From NCBI GenBank assembly GCA_030437565.1, contig CP129291.1:930001-994000 (forward strand): DNA of 64,000 nt, in the 5' to 3' direction. Source of the stretch: Terrilactibacillus sp. S3-3 (GTDB lineage: Bacteria > Bacillota > Bacilli > Bacillales > Sporolactobacillaceae). Below the pieces are notes generated by a model. It was not told the DNA's origin, ran no database searches, and worked only from the letters and a program-made list of their open reading frames with translations. The translations under genes were made by a program, and so were the position numbers. Shown here piece by piece: positions 9,241-19,738 of this stretch (within the stretch, counting starts at the first letter, position 1; the number at the start of each line of letters is the position of its first letter).

Positions 9241-9383
9241 CTGGAAATAACTGCCCGTAAAAGCCCGATCTTAGGAACACAGACTATGGCGCCACATCAC
9301 ATCCTGTGGCAACGTCTGTGTGACCCACATCATGTGGGCAAGAGCTAACAATCAGTGGGGGATGGAAGAAAACCCCCACTGAT
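9228..9383. other. Cluster of four consecutive hairpins, possible structured RNA or insertion-element end
   Basis: Four inverted repeats follow one another: ACGGGCAGT/ACTGCCCGT (9228-9258), a compound hairpin ACACAGAC/GTCTGTGT with inner GCCACA/TGTGGC (9277-9321), CCCACAT/ATGTGGG (9324-9338) and ATCAGTGGGGG/CCCCCACTGAT (9351-9383). None ends in a T run, so they are not ordinary terminators. The layout resembles the hairpin-rich ends of IS200/IS605-type elements and their TnpB guide RNAs, but no tnpA or tnpB frame is present. That assignment is from memory of such elements and unproven. Confidence 0.45.
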
Positions 9384-9646
9384 TGAAGTTTCACTTTACA
9401 AGAATATGACTAGAACTGTTCTATTAGTACCAAATAAGGACTCTGAAACAGGCGCAGCACCATTTTCCGTACCAGCACCGGAGGAATCAAAGGCGGTCAT
9501 TGTGGACGTACTGTTTTTGCCCGGTGATTGTAATAAAAAATGTAAAACATTAAGGTAAAGAGATTTATTTCATTAGGCATTCATAAAGTTATAAATAGCT
9601 GTATTTTATGCTTTAGCAGATCCCCTATAATGGAGTTGAAGTATTT
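9384..9646. other. Spacer between the hairpin cluster and the hemerythrin gene
   Basis: A 67-codon frame crosses 9355-9558, but its first codons lie inside the last hairpin, it has no ribosome binding site and no recognisable domain. No other signal was found. Confidence 0.35.
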
Positions 9647-10306
9647 ATGTCATCTAATACAGAGCAGTTTAGACAAAATGGATCTTCAGTTGAAGAAATT
9701 CCACCTACAGAAGATCTAATGCGGGAGCACGGGATACTCAAACGTATTTTATTGATATATAACGATGTCGTGAGGCGGTTGATTGGCCAAAATCCATACG
9801 ACCCCAGACCATTCATTCAAGCTGTTCTTTACCATACTGCTTCTATTTCACATCGGTTCATTGAAGAATATCACCAGAAACTTGAGGAAGACTATGTATT
9901 TCCTGAATTTTTACGTGCTAACAAACACGTTGACTTAGTACAAGTATTACAAACCCAACATCAAGCTGCAGAACACATTACTAAGCAGATCTTAAACTTT
10001 TCCGCCACGTTCAATACTTGCCACTTTCAACACCGGTATTATATTGCACATTTGTTATCATTGTACATTCGTATGTATGAACCTCATGAGGCCAGGGAAG
10101 ATACTGTCCTTTTCCCAGCCTTACGTGACGTTGTCGGACCAGAAGAATTTAAGCAGATGGGGGAAAAATTTGAAGAAATTGAACACGAACGTTTTGGAGA
10201 AGAAGGCTTTCAGCGTTTTGTGAATCAAATTGCCGAAATCGAAAAAGTGTTAGGTATTTATGAGTTATCCCAGTTTACTCCGCAACCTTATGAATTGTTT
10301 AGATAA
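9647..10306 (+). CDS. Hemerythrin-like (HHE cation-binding) domain protein
   Basis: About 219 residues, intact. The first motif is DLMREHGILKR, the second SHRFIEEYHQKLEEDYVFPEF, the third TQHQAAEH and the last YEPHEAREDTVLFPAL. These place the His and Glu ligands of a di-iron four-helix bundle in the expected order (roughly residues 28, 70, 110 and 147). GGAG lies eleven nt before the ATG. Such proteins bind oxygen or nitric oxide or act in iron storage and stress; which applies here is not clear. It stands alone, between direct repeats. Confidence 0.8.
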   Translation: MSSNTEQFRQNGSSVEEIPPTEDLMREHGILKRILLIYNDVVRRLIGQNPYDPRPFIQAVLYHTASISHRFIEEYHQKLEEDYVFPEFLRANKHVDLVQVLQTQHQAAEHITKQILNFSATFNTCHFQHRYYIAHLLSLYIRMYEPHEAREDTVLFPALRDVVGPEEFKQMGEKFEEIEHERFGEEGFQRFVNQIAEIEKVLGIYELSQFTPQPYELFR

Positions 10307-10320
10307 AAACGATCATTTGT

Positions 10321-10337
10321 ATTAACGAGCAGTAAGA
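10321..10337 (+). repeat. Direct repeat copy 2 flanking the hairpin/hemerythrin patch
   Basis: ATTAACGAGCAGTAAGA matches the copy at 9224-9240 in 16 of 17 positions. The following bases (AGCC...GGCT) can form a small hairpin. Confidence 0.6.
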
Positions 10338-10594
10338 AGCCTGCTTCAAGGCTCGATAATTGCTTGACTTTTGAAAAATATAGGTTAGCATATTACGGAT
10401 AGGAAACTATTCAAAAGATGCCTGGACAGCAGGGTGAATAGAGCCGAGCATCTAAATCTGAATTTAAGCAATAGACCTGGATTTCTTTGCCGGTGATAAG
10501 TTTTGGAATAAGAGGACGTTACATAGGGCTGAAAAATGGTCGGCCGGTCTTTAACTCTGACAAAGAACAACAAACTGTGAAGAGGTGGACATCT

Positions 10595-12425
10595 GTGGCG
10601 GGAGGCTTTTACACGCGCGGCCTGCGCTATGAAAAGGCCGGCGCTAAACTCAAAGATAAAAGCAGCATCTGGCAGATGATAAGACGGATTTTCTTTCGAG
10701 CGAAAAAGCAGCACCATTATCTGATTTTCGCCTTCTTGTCTATTGTGATTGGCTCGGCGCTGGAATTCGTCATTCCGCGTCTTACGCAGTGGACAATTGA
10801 AAAGTCATTCCCGATAAGGCCTTCAGCTTGCTCCTGACCATCGCCTGCTCGATCGTGACGGTTGCTGTATTGATGAGTTTATTCGGCTTTTTGAGCAGCT
10901 ATTTGATTGCAATGGTCGGTCAGCAGGCCATTTTCGATATTCGCAATGAATTGTATCAGCATGTCCAGTCACTTGACTTAGCTTTTTTTGACAGACAGCG
11001 GACGGGGGATTTAATGTCGCGGCTGACCAATGATGTGGGCATGCTGCAGCAGCTGATTACGACCGGCATGCTGCAGTTAATTACCGATTCGCTGACATTT
11101 CTGGCCATTGCGACGTATATGCTGTTTTTTAACTGGAAACTGACTGTACTTCTACTCTTGACTTTTCCAATCATGATTATTTTTACCCGCGTTTTCGGAA
11201 CAAAAATAAGAGAGGCTTTTCGAAAAGTGCAGGAGTCCGTATCCGAAGTCAGCAATCATTTGCAGGATTCGTTATCCAATATCCGCTTGATCAAGCAATG
11301 AGCGAGCGCGATGAAACGGAAAAGTTTACTGAGATCAATAGAAACAATATGATGGCGAATTTAACAGCGACGCGCCGGCGGTCGGTTTTCGGGCCGGTCA
11401 TCGACTTGATCAACAATCTGGGTTTGACGATTGTGATTGTCTTTGGAGCGTGGCAAGTCATGAGCGGCGAGCCTTTTACAATCGGTGCCATCGCAGCTTT
11501 CTTATCCTACCTGCGGATCATGCAGGATCCTGTCCGCAGTATCAGCCGCTTTATCAACGTCATTTATCAGTCGGCTGCGGGCTATGAACGGATTACAGAA
11601 TTGATGAAAGTGAAGCCGCAAGTAACTGAAAAATCTTCGGCCTATGCTTTGCCGCCGATAAGAGGAGCTGTCAAATTTGCCGATGTCCAATTCTCTTATC
11701 AAAAAGCCCATCCGGTTTTTAAGCATTTTAATTTGCAGATGGAAGCCGGAAAAGTGACGGCGCTGGTCGGCTCTTCAGGAGCAGGAAAGTCGACGGTGAT
11801 CGGTGATCATTGATGATGCGGATGTACGATCCGGAGAAAGGAACGGTGACGATCGACGGCCATGATATTCGTGATGTCACATTCCGTTCACTGAGAGGGC
11901 AAATGGGGGTAGTTTCTCAAGACGTGATTTTGTTAAACGGAACAGTGCGGGAAAATATCCTGTATGGGAAACGCAGGGCTTCCGAAGAGGAAATGATCGC
12001 GGCCGCCAAAGCGGCCAATGCCCACAACTTTATTGTTAACCTGCCGAACGGCTATGACTCTCAAATCGGCGAGCGAGGGGTCAGGCTGTCGGGCGGGCAG
12101 AAACAGCGAATTTCAATTGCCCGGGCCCTTTTGAAAAACCCGCGCTTAATCATTCTTGATGAAGCAACGGCGGCGCTTGATACGGAATCCGAACAGCTCA
12201 TACAAGAGGCGCTGGGAAAAATATTTGCGACGCGTACATGCATCGTGATCGCCCATCGCCTGTCGACGATTCAATCGGCCGACCGCATTGTCGTGCTTGA
12301 AAAAAGGAGAGATTGTCGAAGCGGGCACGCATCAGCAATTGCTGGCTTTGGGCAAAAGATATAAGTATTTATATGACCTTCAGTTTCCTCAGGAAGATAA
12401 ACGGCAGGCGGCCGGTAAGGATTGA
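10595..12425 (+). CDS. ABC exporter, fused membrane-ATPase half-transporter (multidrug/lipid type), frameshifted
   Basis: A six-helix TMD1 domain comes first ([36 protein letters not shown] is the first coupling segment). A nucleotide-binding domain follows, with Walker [10 protein letters not shown]-loop [16 protein letters not shown], signature [16 protein letters not shown], Walker [13 protein letters not shown] and switch IVIAHRLST. The preferred start is GTG 10595, six nt after AGAGGTGG. Frames slip near 10803 (lost A), 11295, 11795-11808 (7-nt tandem copy GGTGATC) and 12301 (extra A). The rebuilt end is ...[16 protein letters not shown]..., stop 12423-12425, about 609 residues. It would act as a homodimer exporting drugs or lipids; the substrate is unknown. 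Confidence 0.85.
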
Positions 12426-12548
12426 GCAGGGATTCAAAAACTTTGAACAAGGTGAATAGCAAAAAATTTTGCTGAATGGAGCAATGAGAGTGAATGTTTT
12501 TTTTTGATTTTTTTGTTATAATGTAAATAATTTCATAACGAGCAGCAA

Positions 12549-12690
12549 TATCCTTCGGGGTCGGGTGAAATTCCCAGCCGGCGGTGATAACTTAATTGTT
12601 TAAGCCCGCGAACCGTTTGCCGTGTGATGGCAAACGGTGGATTCAGTGAGAGACTGAAGCCGACAGTATAGTCTGGATGGGAGAAGGATT
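12549..12690 (+). promoter_or_regulatory. FMN riboswitch (RFN element)
   Basis: The conserved RFN blocks are present in order: CTTCGGGGTCGGGTG, ATTCCCAGCCGGCGGT, AAGCCCGCGA, a variable hairpin (CCGTTTGCC/GGCAAACGG), GGATTCAGTGAGA and the closing GGATGGGAGAAGGA. It senses FMN and controls the rib operon that follows, closing the terminator below when FMN is plentiful. Confidence 0.97.
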
Positions 12691-12797
12691 GAGAAGCATG
12701 AACGGTGTTCCGTGCGGCAACAGTCGGACAAACGCCAACTTTTCATTAGTCAGATATCAATGATTTCTATTCATACTTTTTCAATCGGATTTAAATG

Positions 12798-14021
<1,224 letters not shown>

Positions 14022-14027
14022 GAAAAG

Positions 14028-14681
14028 ATGTTCACAGGCCTTGTGGAGGATATCGGACGTGTGGTATCGATCAGGAAACAACCCGACGCAATTCAATTGG
14101 CCATTGCGGCTTCGCTGCTTTCGGAAGGTATATCATTGGGTGACAGCATTGCCGTCAACGGTGTCTGTGTGACGGTTACCGGACAATCACGGGCCACATT
14201 CACCGCCGATGTCATGCCGGAGACAATCAAGGCGACGACGTTAAAATATTTACGGCGCGGCGATTGGGTCAATATTGAGAGGGCGATGAAAGCAGACGGG
14301 CGATTCGGCGGACATTTTGTGACCGGACACGTCGACGGGATCGGCCGGATTGTCAAGGTAACGCCGAGAGGCAATGCCCATTATTACGAGATACAGGCGG
14401 AGCATGGTTTATTATCCGGCCTGGCTAAGAAAGGATCGGTCGCTGTCGACGGCACGAGTCTCACGGTCTTTCAAACGGGGGAAACGACATTTACCATTTC
14501 ATTAATTCCACATACATCAGGTCATACGATATTGGGAAACAAAAGAGCCGGCGATCTCGTCAATATCGAATGCGATGTGATGCAAAAATACATTGATCGC
14601 CGGCAAAGTATACAAAAAGAAGAAAAGAAAAGTTCGACATTGACTTATCAGGTTCTAAAAGAAAACGGGTTTATCAATTAA
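14028..14681 (+). CDS. ribE: Riboflavin synthase, alpha subunit
   Basis: Intact, 217 residues, starting MFTGLVEDIG seven nt after the ribD stop. Two tandem lumazine-binding halves are visible: the first with AVNGVCVTVTG and GHFVTGHVDG, the second with SVAVDGTSLTVFQTG and NIECDVMQKY. It dismutates two molecules of dimethyl-ribityllumazine to riboflavin as a trimer in the cytoplasm. Its partner RibH is encoded further on. Confidence 0.96.
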   Translation: MFTGLVEDIGRVVSIRKQPDAIQLAIAASLLSEGISLGDSIAVNGVCVTVTGQSRATFTADVMPETIKATTLKYLRRGDWVNIERAMKADGRFGGHFVTGHVDGIGRIVKVTPRGNAHYYEIQAEHGLLSGLAKKGSVAVDGTSLTVFQTGETTFTISLIPHTSGHTILGNKRAGDLVNIECDVMQKYIDRRQSIQKEEKKSSTLTYQVLKENGFIN

Positions 14682-14696
14682 CAGGAGGTGCGGGCC

Positions 14697-15886
14697 ATGG
14701 TGTCTACGATTGAAGAAGCTGTCCAAGATTTAAAAGAAGGAAAAATTATTATCGTCTGCGATGATGAAAATCGCGAAAATGAAGGAGATTTTATTGCATT
14801 AGCGAAAAAACGACGCCGGAGACGATCAACTTTATGATCACACATGGAAAAGGTCTGCTCTGCACGCCTGTCTCCAGAGACATTGCCGAGTCGCTAAGGT
14901 TTAATCCGATGGTGGCGCGCAATACTGACAGCCACGGGACGGCTTTTACGGTCAGCGTCGATCACCGCTCGACGAAAACGGGGATCAGCGCTTTTGAACG
15001 GGCACAAACGATACAGGCGATTGTTTCAAGTCATACGCAGGCCGAAGATTTTAACCGCCCCGGCCATGTTTTTCCCTTGATTGCGAAGGATGGCGGTGTG
15101 CTGGAGCGCAGCGGCCACACGGAAGCGGCTGTCGATCTTGCCAGGCTGGCGGGTGCTAAGCCGGCCGGTGTGATCTGCGAAATTATCCGCGGCGACGGTA
15201 CGATGGCCCGTTTTCCGGAACTCGTTCAGATGGCCGAAGAATTAGGATTGAAAATCATCACTGTGAAAGACCTGATCGATTACCGGCGCAAACACTCTGT
15301 ACGGCGGGAAGTATCGGTTCATTTGCCGACCGCATACGGAGATTTTAAAGCCATTGGTTATACAAGTTCCAGCGGCAAGGAATCTGTGGCGATTGTAAAA
15401 GGGAAAGTCGACGGCAGCGAGCCGACGCTTGTCCGGCTTCATTCCGAATGTTTAACGGGCGATGTGTTCGGCTCGAAACGCTGCGATTGCGGGCCGCAGC
15501 TTCATGCCGCGCTTGAAGCGATCGAAAAACGCGGGTCCGGCGTCGTGATTTATTTACGACAAGAAGGCCGGGGTATCGGCCTGATTAATAAACTGAAGGC
15601 CTACAAGCTGCAAGAGGAAGGCGACGATACGGTCGAAGCCAATGAGCACCTTGGTTTCCCGGCCGATCTGCGTGATTATCGCGAGGCGGCCGATATTCTG
15701 AAAGATTTGGGCATTACCAAAGTACAACTGCTGACGAACAACCCGTCGAAAATCGAGGGGCTCAGGCAATATGGGTTTACGGAGATTGAGCGGAAACCGC
15801 TTGAGATGCCTGTCAGCCTGGAGAATGAGAGATATATGCATACGAAAGCAGAGAAAATGGGGCACTTGCTTCATCTGCACTTTTGA
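14697..15886 (+). CDS. ribBA: Bifunctional DHBP synthase / GTP cyclohydrolase II (frameshifted)
   Basis: ATG at 14697 with AGGAGGTG upstream. The DHBP-synthase half has [22 protein letters not shown] and a conserved [13 protein letters not shown]. The cyclohydrolase half has [18 protein letters not shown] (three zinc cysteines) and RQEGRGIGL. One A is missing near 14807; restoring it gives [11 protein letters not shown]. Rebuilt length is near 397 residues, as in B. subtilis RibBA. It supplies both precursors (dihydroxybutanone phosphate and the GTP-derived pyrimidine). Confidence 0.95.
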
Positions 15887-15894
15887 GTTTCAGG

Positions 15895-15932
15895 GCGTCA
15901 ATCATTGCGGCGGCTCTTTGCCGGCAATGATT
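15895..15932 (+). other. Hairpin in the ribBA-ribH spacer
   Basis: AATCATTGC with GGC pairs with GCC and GGCAATGATT across the 132-nt gap before ribH. There is no T run, so it is more likely a processing or stability structure than a terminator. Confidence 0.4.
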
Positions 15933-16018
15933 AGGCTGATTGGATTTTACACGGTGAGTTTTTTAAAGAGGGATCATGATGCTGCATGCGGCATCAAAAT
16001 GATAAGGAGAGATGAACA

Positions 16019-16496
16019 ATGGCGCACACATTTGAAGGAAATCTCATTGGAACAGGTTTGAAAATAGGGATTGTCGTCGGACGTTTTAATGAATTCATTA
16101 CGAATAAGCTTTTGTCAGGAGCACTGGATGCGTTGAAACGCCACGGTGTCGATGATGAAGATATCGATGTGGCCTGGGTTCCTGGAGCTTTCGAAATTCC
16201 GCTGGTTGCCAAAAAATTGGCGGAAAGCAAAAAATATGACGCCGTATTAACGCTTGGGGCGGTGATCCGCGGCGCTACGTCACATTATGATTATGTCTGT
16301 CTGCAGCGAAGTGTCGAAAGGCGTGGGCGCATTGGTTGGTCTGGATACGGGCGTGCCGGTTATTTTCGGTGTCGTCACGACAGAAAATATCGAACAAGCT
16401 GTAGAACGCGCGGGCACGAAGGCCGGCAACAAAGGCTGGGATGCGGCAGTCAGCGGCATTGAAATGGCGAACTTGAGCCGGATCATTGAAAAGTAA
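16019..16496 (+). CDS. ribH: 6,7-dimethyl-8-ribityllumazine synthase (4-nt duplication)
   Basis: [42 protein letters not shown] and the late [20 protein letters not shown] are lumazine-synthase signatures. The frame is broken by a tandem TGTC-TGTC at 16294-16301; with one copy it reads [15 protein letters not shown] and ends at TAA 16494-16496, giving about 157 residues. It condenses dihydroxybutanone phosphate with the pyrimidine made by RibD and forms a 60-mer capsid around RibE in bacilli. Last gene of the operon; AAGGAGAG precedes the ATG. Confidence 0.95.
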
Positions 16497-16583
16497 GGAA
16501 AAATGAAAAGATTCGCCGGCTACCATTCAGGTTGCGACGAATATTGTGATATAATAAAGCCAATAAGTTCATATTAAGATTAA

Positions 16584-16625
16584 CATGCTGCTGTCCCGTT
16601 TGAGACAGCAGCATGTGTCGTTTTA
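16584..16625 (+). terminator. Strong hairpin after the rib operon
   Basis: CATGCTGCTGTC (16584-16595) pairs perfectly with GACAGCAGCATG (16604-16615), followed by TGTCGTTTT. The T tract is short, but the 12-bp stem and the position suggest a terminator. Confidence 0.6.
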
Positions 16626-16703
16626 GGGGTGCCGATAAAGATTATCGTTTTCGGCCCCAATGGGGAATGTATCTTTTTAACTAAACAGTAAAGGAGAAGC
16701 GTC

Positions 16704-17416
16704 ATGGAACAAAATGATAAGGTTATGGAAAGAGGCCATATTGAGCAGCATTTTATGGCTTCAGACCTGATTCGCGATATTGTCATCGGCATGTCGGACG
16801 GGTTGACCGTTCCTTTTGCTCTTGCTGCCGGCTTATCGGGCACCGTTACTAACACGGGATTGGTTGTGATTGCCGGCATGGCGGAAATCGCCGCCGGATC
16901 GATTGCGATGGGGCTCGGCGGTTACCTTGCTGCGCGTACGGATCAGGAACATTATTATTCGGAGCTGGAACGTGAGCGAAGAGAAATTATTGAACTGCCC
17001 GATCGGGAACGCGCAGAGGTGGCAGATATTTTAAATGAGTGGGGTCTTCCCGAACCTGTTGTTCAGTCGTCCGTCGAATCGATCAGCCAAGATCCAGATA
17101 AATGGGTCGATTTTATGATGAAACATGAGTTGGGTTTGGAGAAGCCTGAGCCGAAACGAGCGCGCAATAGTTCATTCACTATCGGCCTGTCGTATATTGT
17201 CGGCGGCATCATTCCACTTTCTCCTTACATATTCATTCACAATTCGGCTAACGCGCTTATTGTCTCGGTTATTCTTACCCTGATTGCCCTTGCACTTTTC
17301 GGATTGTCAAGGGAAAATTCACCGGTTCGAAGCCTTTCAAAAGTGCCTGGCAAACGACGCTGGTCGGTGGTGTTGCCGCGGGGATTGCTTTTATACTGGC
17401 GAAGTTAATTTCTTAA
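16704..17416 (+). CDS. VIT1/CCC1-family transporter (iron/manganese efflux-type), frameshifted
   Basis: DIVIGMSDGLTVPFALAAGLSG and AEIAAGSIAMGLGGYLAARTDQEHY are the two hallmark segments of the vacuolar-iron-transporter family, with metal-binding residues in the first helix and in the cytoplasmic EERERRE-like region. The C-terminal helix is out of frame. Restoring a base near 17305 gives FTGSKPFKSAWQTTLVGG and a hydrophobic end at TAA 17414-17416, about 237 residues. Members move Fe2+ or Mn2+ out of the cytoplasm; the metal here is not known. AAAGGAG precedes the ATG. Confidence 0.82.
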
Positions 17417-17420
17417 TACA

Positions 17421-17468
17421 AAAAGGGCCCGGTTCGGTTATCCGCCGATCGGGCCGCTGTTTTTGGCT
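17421..17468. terminator. Bidirectional terminator between the VIT gene and the MerR gene
   Basis: GGGCCCGGTTCGG and CCGCCGATCGGGCC form a GC-rich stem with A runs on the left and T runs on the right, so it can serve both convergent genes. Confidence 0.65.
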
Positions 17469-17476
17469 GTTCGGTT

Positions 17477-18241
17477 TCAAGCATTCAGATTATCACTATA
17501 AACACGAATGGCGTCAGACAGAAATTGCGCCAACCCCGGCCGATAGCGATCGATATTTTTTGTGAATCTCGGATCGCTGACATATAGTTGACCAAGGCCG
17601 CGAAAGATGTCCGGGGTACACTCATAAAAGTTCTCGGTAATGAACCGGCGCATGTCACCGGCCACTTTTTGCACGTCCGGGCTTTCAATCCCTTTATTCA
17701 TCAAGGCGACAAGCCGGCGATAAAGGGCTTCCTGCTGTTCATGGATACGCCGCCAGTCCTCTTCTTTATATGTTGCGGTTTTCTTCATCGATTCGGCGTA
17801 TGCTCCCGTATGACCGTACTTTTCTTTCGCCTCAGCAGCATATTTTTTCTGATGGGCTTCTATCTTTTTCATATCGAAAGGTTCAAACATCTCTTTGTTT
17901 GCCATCTTCATTTCTCCTTCCATCGCTTTTAATGTTGTATCCACTGAACGAATGATTCGCTCAAGGCGCTCCTTCTTTTCCAAAAGCAGGCGCTTGTGAG
18001 CATGAAGCGCTTTTTTGCGATCAAATCGCGGGTTGTCAAGGACCTCCTTAATTTTTTTGAGCGGGAAGTCCAGCTCTTTGAAAAAGAGGATCTGCTGCAG
18101 CTTTACCAAATCACCATCACTATAAAGACGATAATTTGTAGCTGCCGCTTTCTTCGGTGTCAATAGCCCAATTTTGTCATAATAGTGCAGCGTTCGGACG
18201 GTGACACCCGCGATGTCGGCAACGTCTTTAACTTTGTACAT
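17477..18241 (-). CDS. MerR-family regulator with TipAS-type ligand domain
   Basis: Intact, 254 residues. Residues 1-70 are a MerR winged helix (VKDVADIAGVTVRTLHYYDK, then TNYRLYSDGDL). A coiled-coil helix follows (about 75-115), and then a TipAS/antibiotic-recognition domain. TipA-type regulators bind diverse drugs or small molecules and activate promoters with long spacers. GGAGGAA lies seven nt before the ATG. The convergent VIT gene and the divergently placed rlmA are possible targets, but no operator was recognised. Confidence 0.85.
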   Translation of the reverse strand: MYKVKDVADIAGVTVRTLHYYDKIGLLTPKKAAATNYRLYSDGDLVKLQQILFFKELDFPLKKIKEVLDNPRFDRKKALHAHKRLLLEKKERLERIIRSVDTTLKAMEGEMKMANKEMFEPFDMKKIEAHQKKYAAEAKEKYGHTGAYAESMKKTATYKEEDWRRIHEQQEALYRRLVALMNKGIESPDVQKVAGDMRRFITENFYECTPDIFRGLGQLYVSDPRFTKNIDRYRPGLAQFLSDAIRVYSDNLNA

Positions 18242-18410
18242 AACCGTATTCCTCCATGGATAGAATCAGTGTGGTTTTGCCGCGTCTGTGGTCTGGATAT
18301 GCAGAATCACCGAAAACCTGTGCCGATGATTTGATCTTAAAGGATGACGCAGCGTCAGAGTCAATAGAAAAAAATAAACTTGGGCGGCAAATCTCTTATT
18401 TAAAACGAGG

Positions 18411-18440
18411 TTGATGAAAAGGAAACGTCCGTGTTATGAT
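18411..18440 (+). promoter_or_regulatory. Promoter of the rlmA leader
   Basis: TTGATG (18411-18416), an 18-nt spacer and TATGAT (18435-18440) form a good sigma-A promoter. It lies about 40 nt before the leader ORF and 180 nt before rlmA. Confidence 0.6.
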
Positions 18441-18480
18441 GATGACGAAAGAAAAATGACTTCTTAGGAGATTGTTTGTT

Positions 18481-18510
18481 ATGATCATCCAATTCATCCG
18501 CTTACGGTAA
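18481..18510 (+). CDS. Nine-residue leader peptide of rlmA (MIIQFIRLR)
   Basis: ATG at 18481 with TAGGAG ten nt upstream starts a 9-codon ORF ending in Arg-Leu-Arg and TAA. It lies four nt before the left arm of the attenuator hairpin. The R-X-R ending is the known macrolide arrest motif (as in the ErmD leader, MRLR), in which a drug-bound ribosome stalls. This suggests stalling-controlled expression of the methyltransferase. Coding status is inferred from the ribosome binding site, position and motif, not from homology. Confidence 0.6.
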   Translation: MIIQFIRLR

Positions 18511-18513
18511 TTT

Positions 18514-18588
18514 AAGGCACAGAACATTTTTGAAAGCTCATCCATTTTTTGGACTATGGTATGGGTTTGTTTCTCTGTGCCTTTTTTC
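18514..18588 (+). promoter_or_regulatory. Attenuator hairpin between the leader peptide and rlmA
   Basis: AAGGCACAGAA (18514-18524) pairs with TTCTCTGTGCCTTTTTT (18571-18587) and is followed by a T run, forming an intrinsic terminator with a long loop. It lies between the leader stop and the rlmA start, so it would end transcription unless refolded. Confidence 0.7.
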
Positions 18589-18619
18589 ATTTACCAATAC
18601 GGATGAAAGGGTGCTTTTT

Positions 18620-19584
18620 TTGAAAAGAAACAGCAACAAAATAATAAATGCGAAGTTGATGGCTCGTTTTGAAAGTATTTTCAGGTGTCCGATCTGTATC
18701 AGCCGGATGAAGGCCCTGGATCAGACAAGTTTACTTTGCCTGAATAATCACCATTGCTTTGATTTGTCCAAAAACGGCTATGTCAATTTCCTACAGCATC
18801 CCCCTAAAAAAACAAAGTATACAAAGCAAATGTTTAAAGCGCGGAGATTGATTATCGGCAGCGGATTCTATAATCGGCTTCACGCCGATATCGCTGAGCG
18901 AATCATCAGCACAATAAAACCTGCGGGGCGGCAGGCAAAAAAATACTTGATGCCGGCTGCGGAGAAGGATCCCATTTGTCTCACATATTATCGCTTGTCG
19001 GACAACGGACTGCCGGTAGCCTTTTGGGAGTGGGAATCGATATTTCAAAAGAAGGGATCGCGGCCGCTGCCCGGGAATATCCCAATCATATTTGGTGCGC
19101 GGCCGATATTGCCAATGCTCCTTTTTTCAGCCGGCAGTTTGATTATATTTTAAACATCCTGTCACCGGCAAATAGCCGGGAGTTTTACCGGCTCTTACGT
19201 GACGACGGGATGATCATAAAGGTGATTCCGGAAAGCCGCTACCTCATGGAACTCAGAGCTGTTTTTTATAAAGAAACGAACAGGCAGGTGTATTCGAATA
19301 AAGAAGTGAAGAAGACCAGATTTTCCGAGCACTTTGATCTGATTGACAGCGAACGATTGTGTTACCGTTTTCCTTTAAAATGGGGCGGCTTAACAGAAAT
19401 GAAGCAGCCAGCATCAAAATGGGGCGATTTCCAGCTAAATGGAGCGACCCCACACCAAAAAGGAGTAACAAGCCGCTCGTTCATTGAACCGCTCATTCAA
19501 ATGACGCCTTTATCTTGGGGGGCGGCAAAAGATAAAGTGGAAAAAGCTCACGAAATGAACCTAAACGACATCACCATTGATTGA
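18620..19584 (+). CDS. rlmA: 23S rRNA (guanine-N1)-methyltransferase RlmA-type, with repeat insertion (frameshifted)
   Basis: The N-terminal zinc site reads FRCPIC, then LLCLNNHHCFDLSKNGYVNFL. The SAM motif ILDAGCGEGSHLSHIL is recovered by removing one base near 18943. The late MTPLSWGA is the family's conserved C-terminal motif. TTG 18620 has GAAAGGG nine nt upstream. Between RFPLK and FIEPLIQMTP lie about 33 extra residues coded by the 20-bp repeats. RlmA enzymes methylate G745 or G748 in the macrolide tunnel region of 23S rRNA; the G748 type (TlrB) gives tylosin resistance. Which base is modified here is unknown. Confidence 0.8.
19377..19476 (+). repeat. Degenerate five-unit array of the 20-bp repeat inside rlmA
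   Basis: Five 20-nt units can be laid out from 19377, each beginning AAAATGGGGCG, AAATGAAGCAG, AAATGGGGCGA, AAATGGAGCGA and AAAAAGGAGTA. Units 3 and 4 share the core of array 1. The insertion keeps the rlmA frame and adds residues such as KWGDF and NGAT, the same words as in array 1. Confidence 0.75.
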
Positions 19585-19628
19585 TTTAACGATATTGTTG
19601 GGAAAGAAAAGGGTTTAGTATAAAACAA

Positions 19629-19674
19629 AAAACAAGCAGACTAAACGGCGTATAGGTTTAGTCTGCTTGTTTTC
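19629..19674. terminator. Bidirectional terminator between rlmA and the guanidine operon
   Basis: AACAAGCAGACTAAAC (19631-19646) pairs perfectly with GTTTAGTCTGCTTGTT (19656-19671). A runs lie left and T runs right, so it serves both converging transcripts. Confidence 0.85.
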
Positions 19675-19738
19675 AAAGATTGTTAGATTAGCAAGAACGT
19701 TTATTGTATTAAAACATGTAGAAAATTTAGATTGTATT

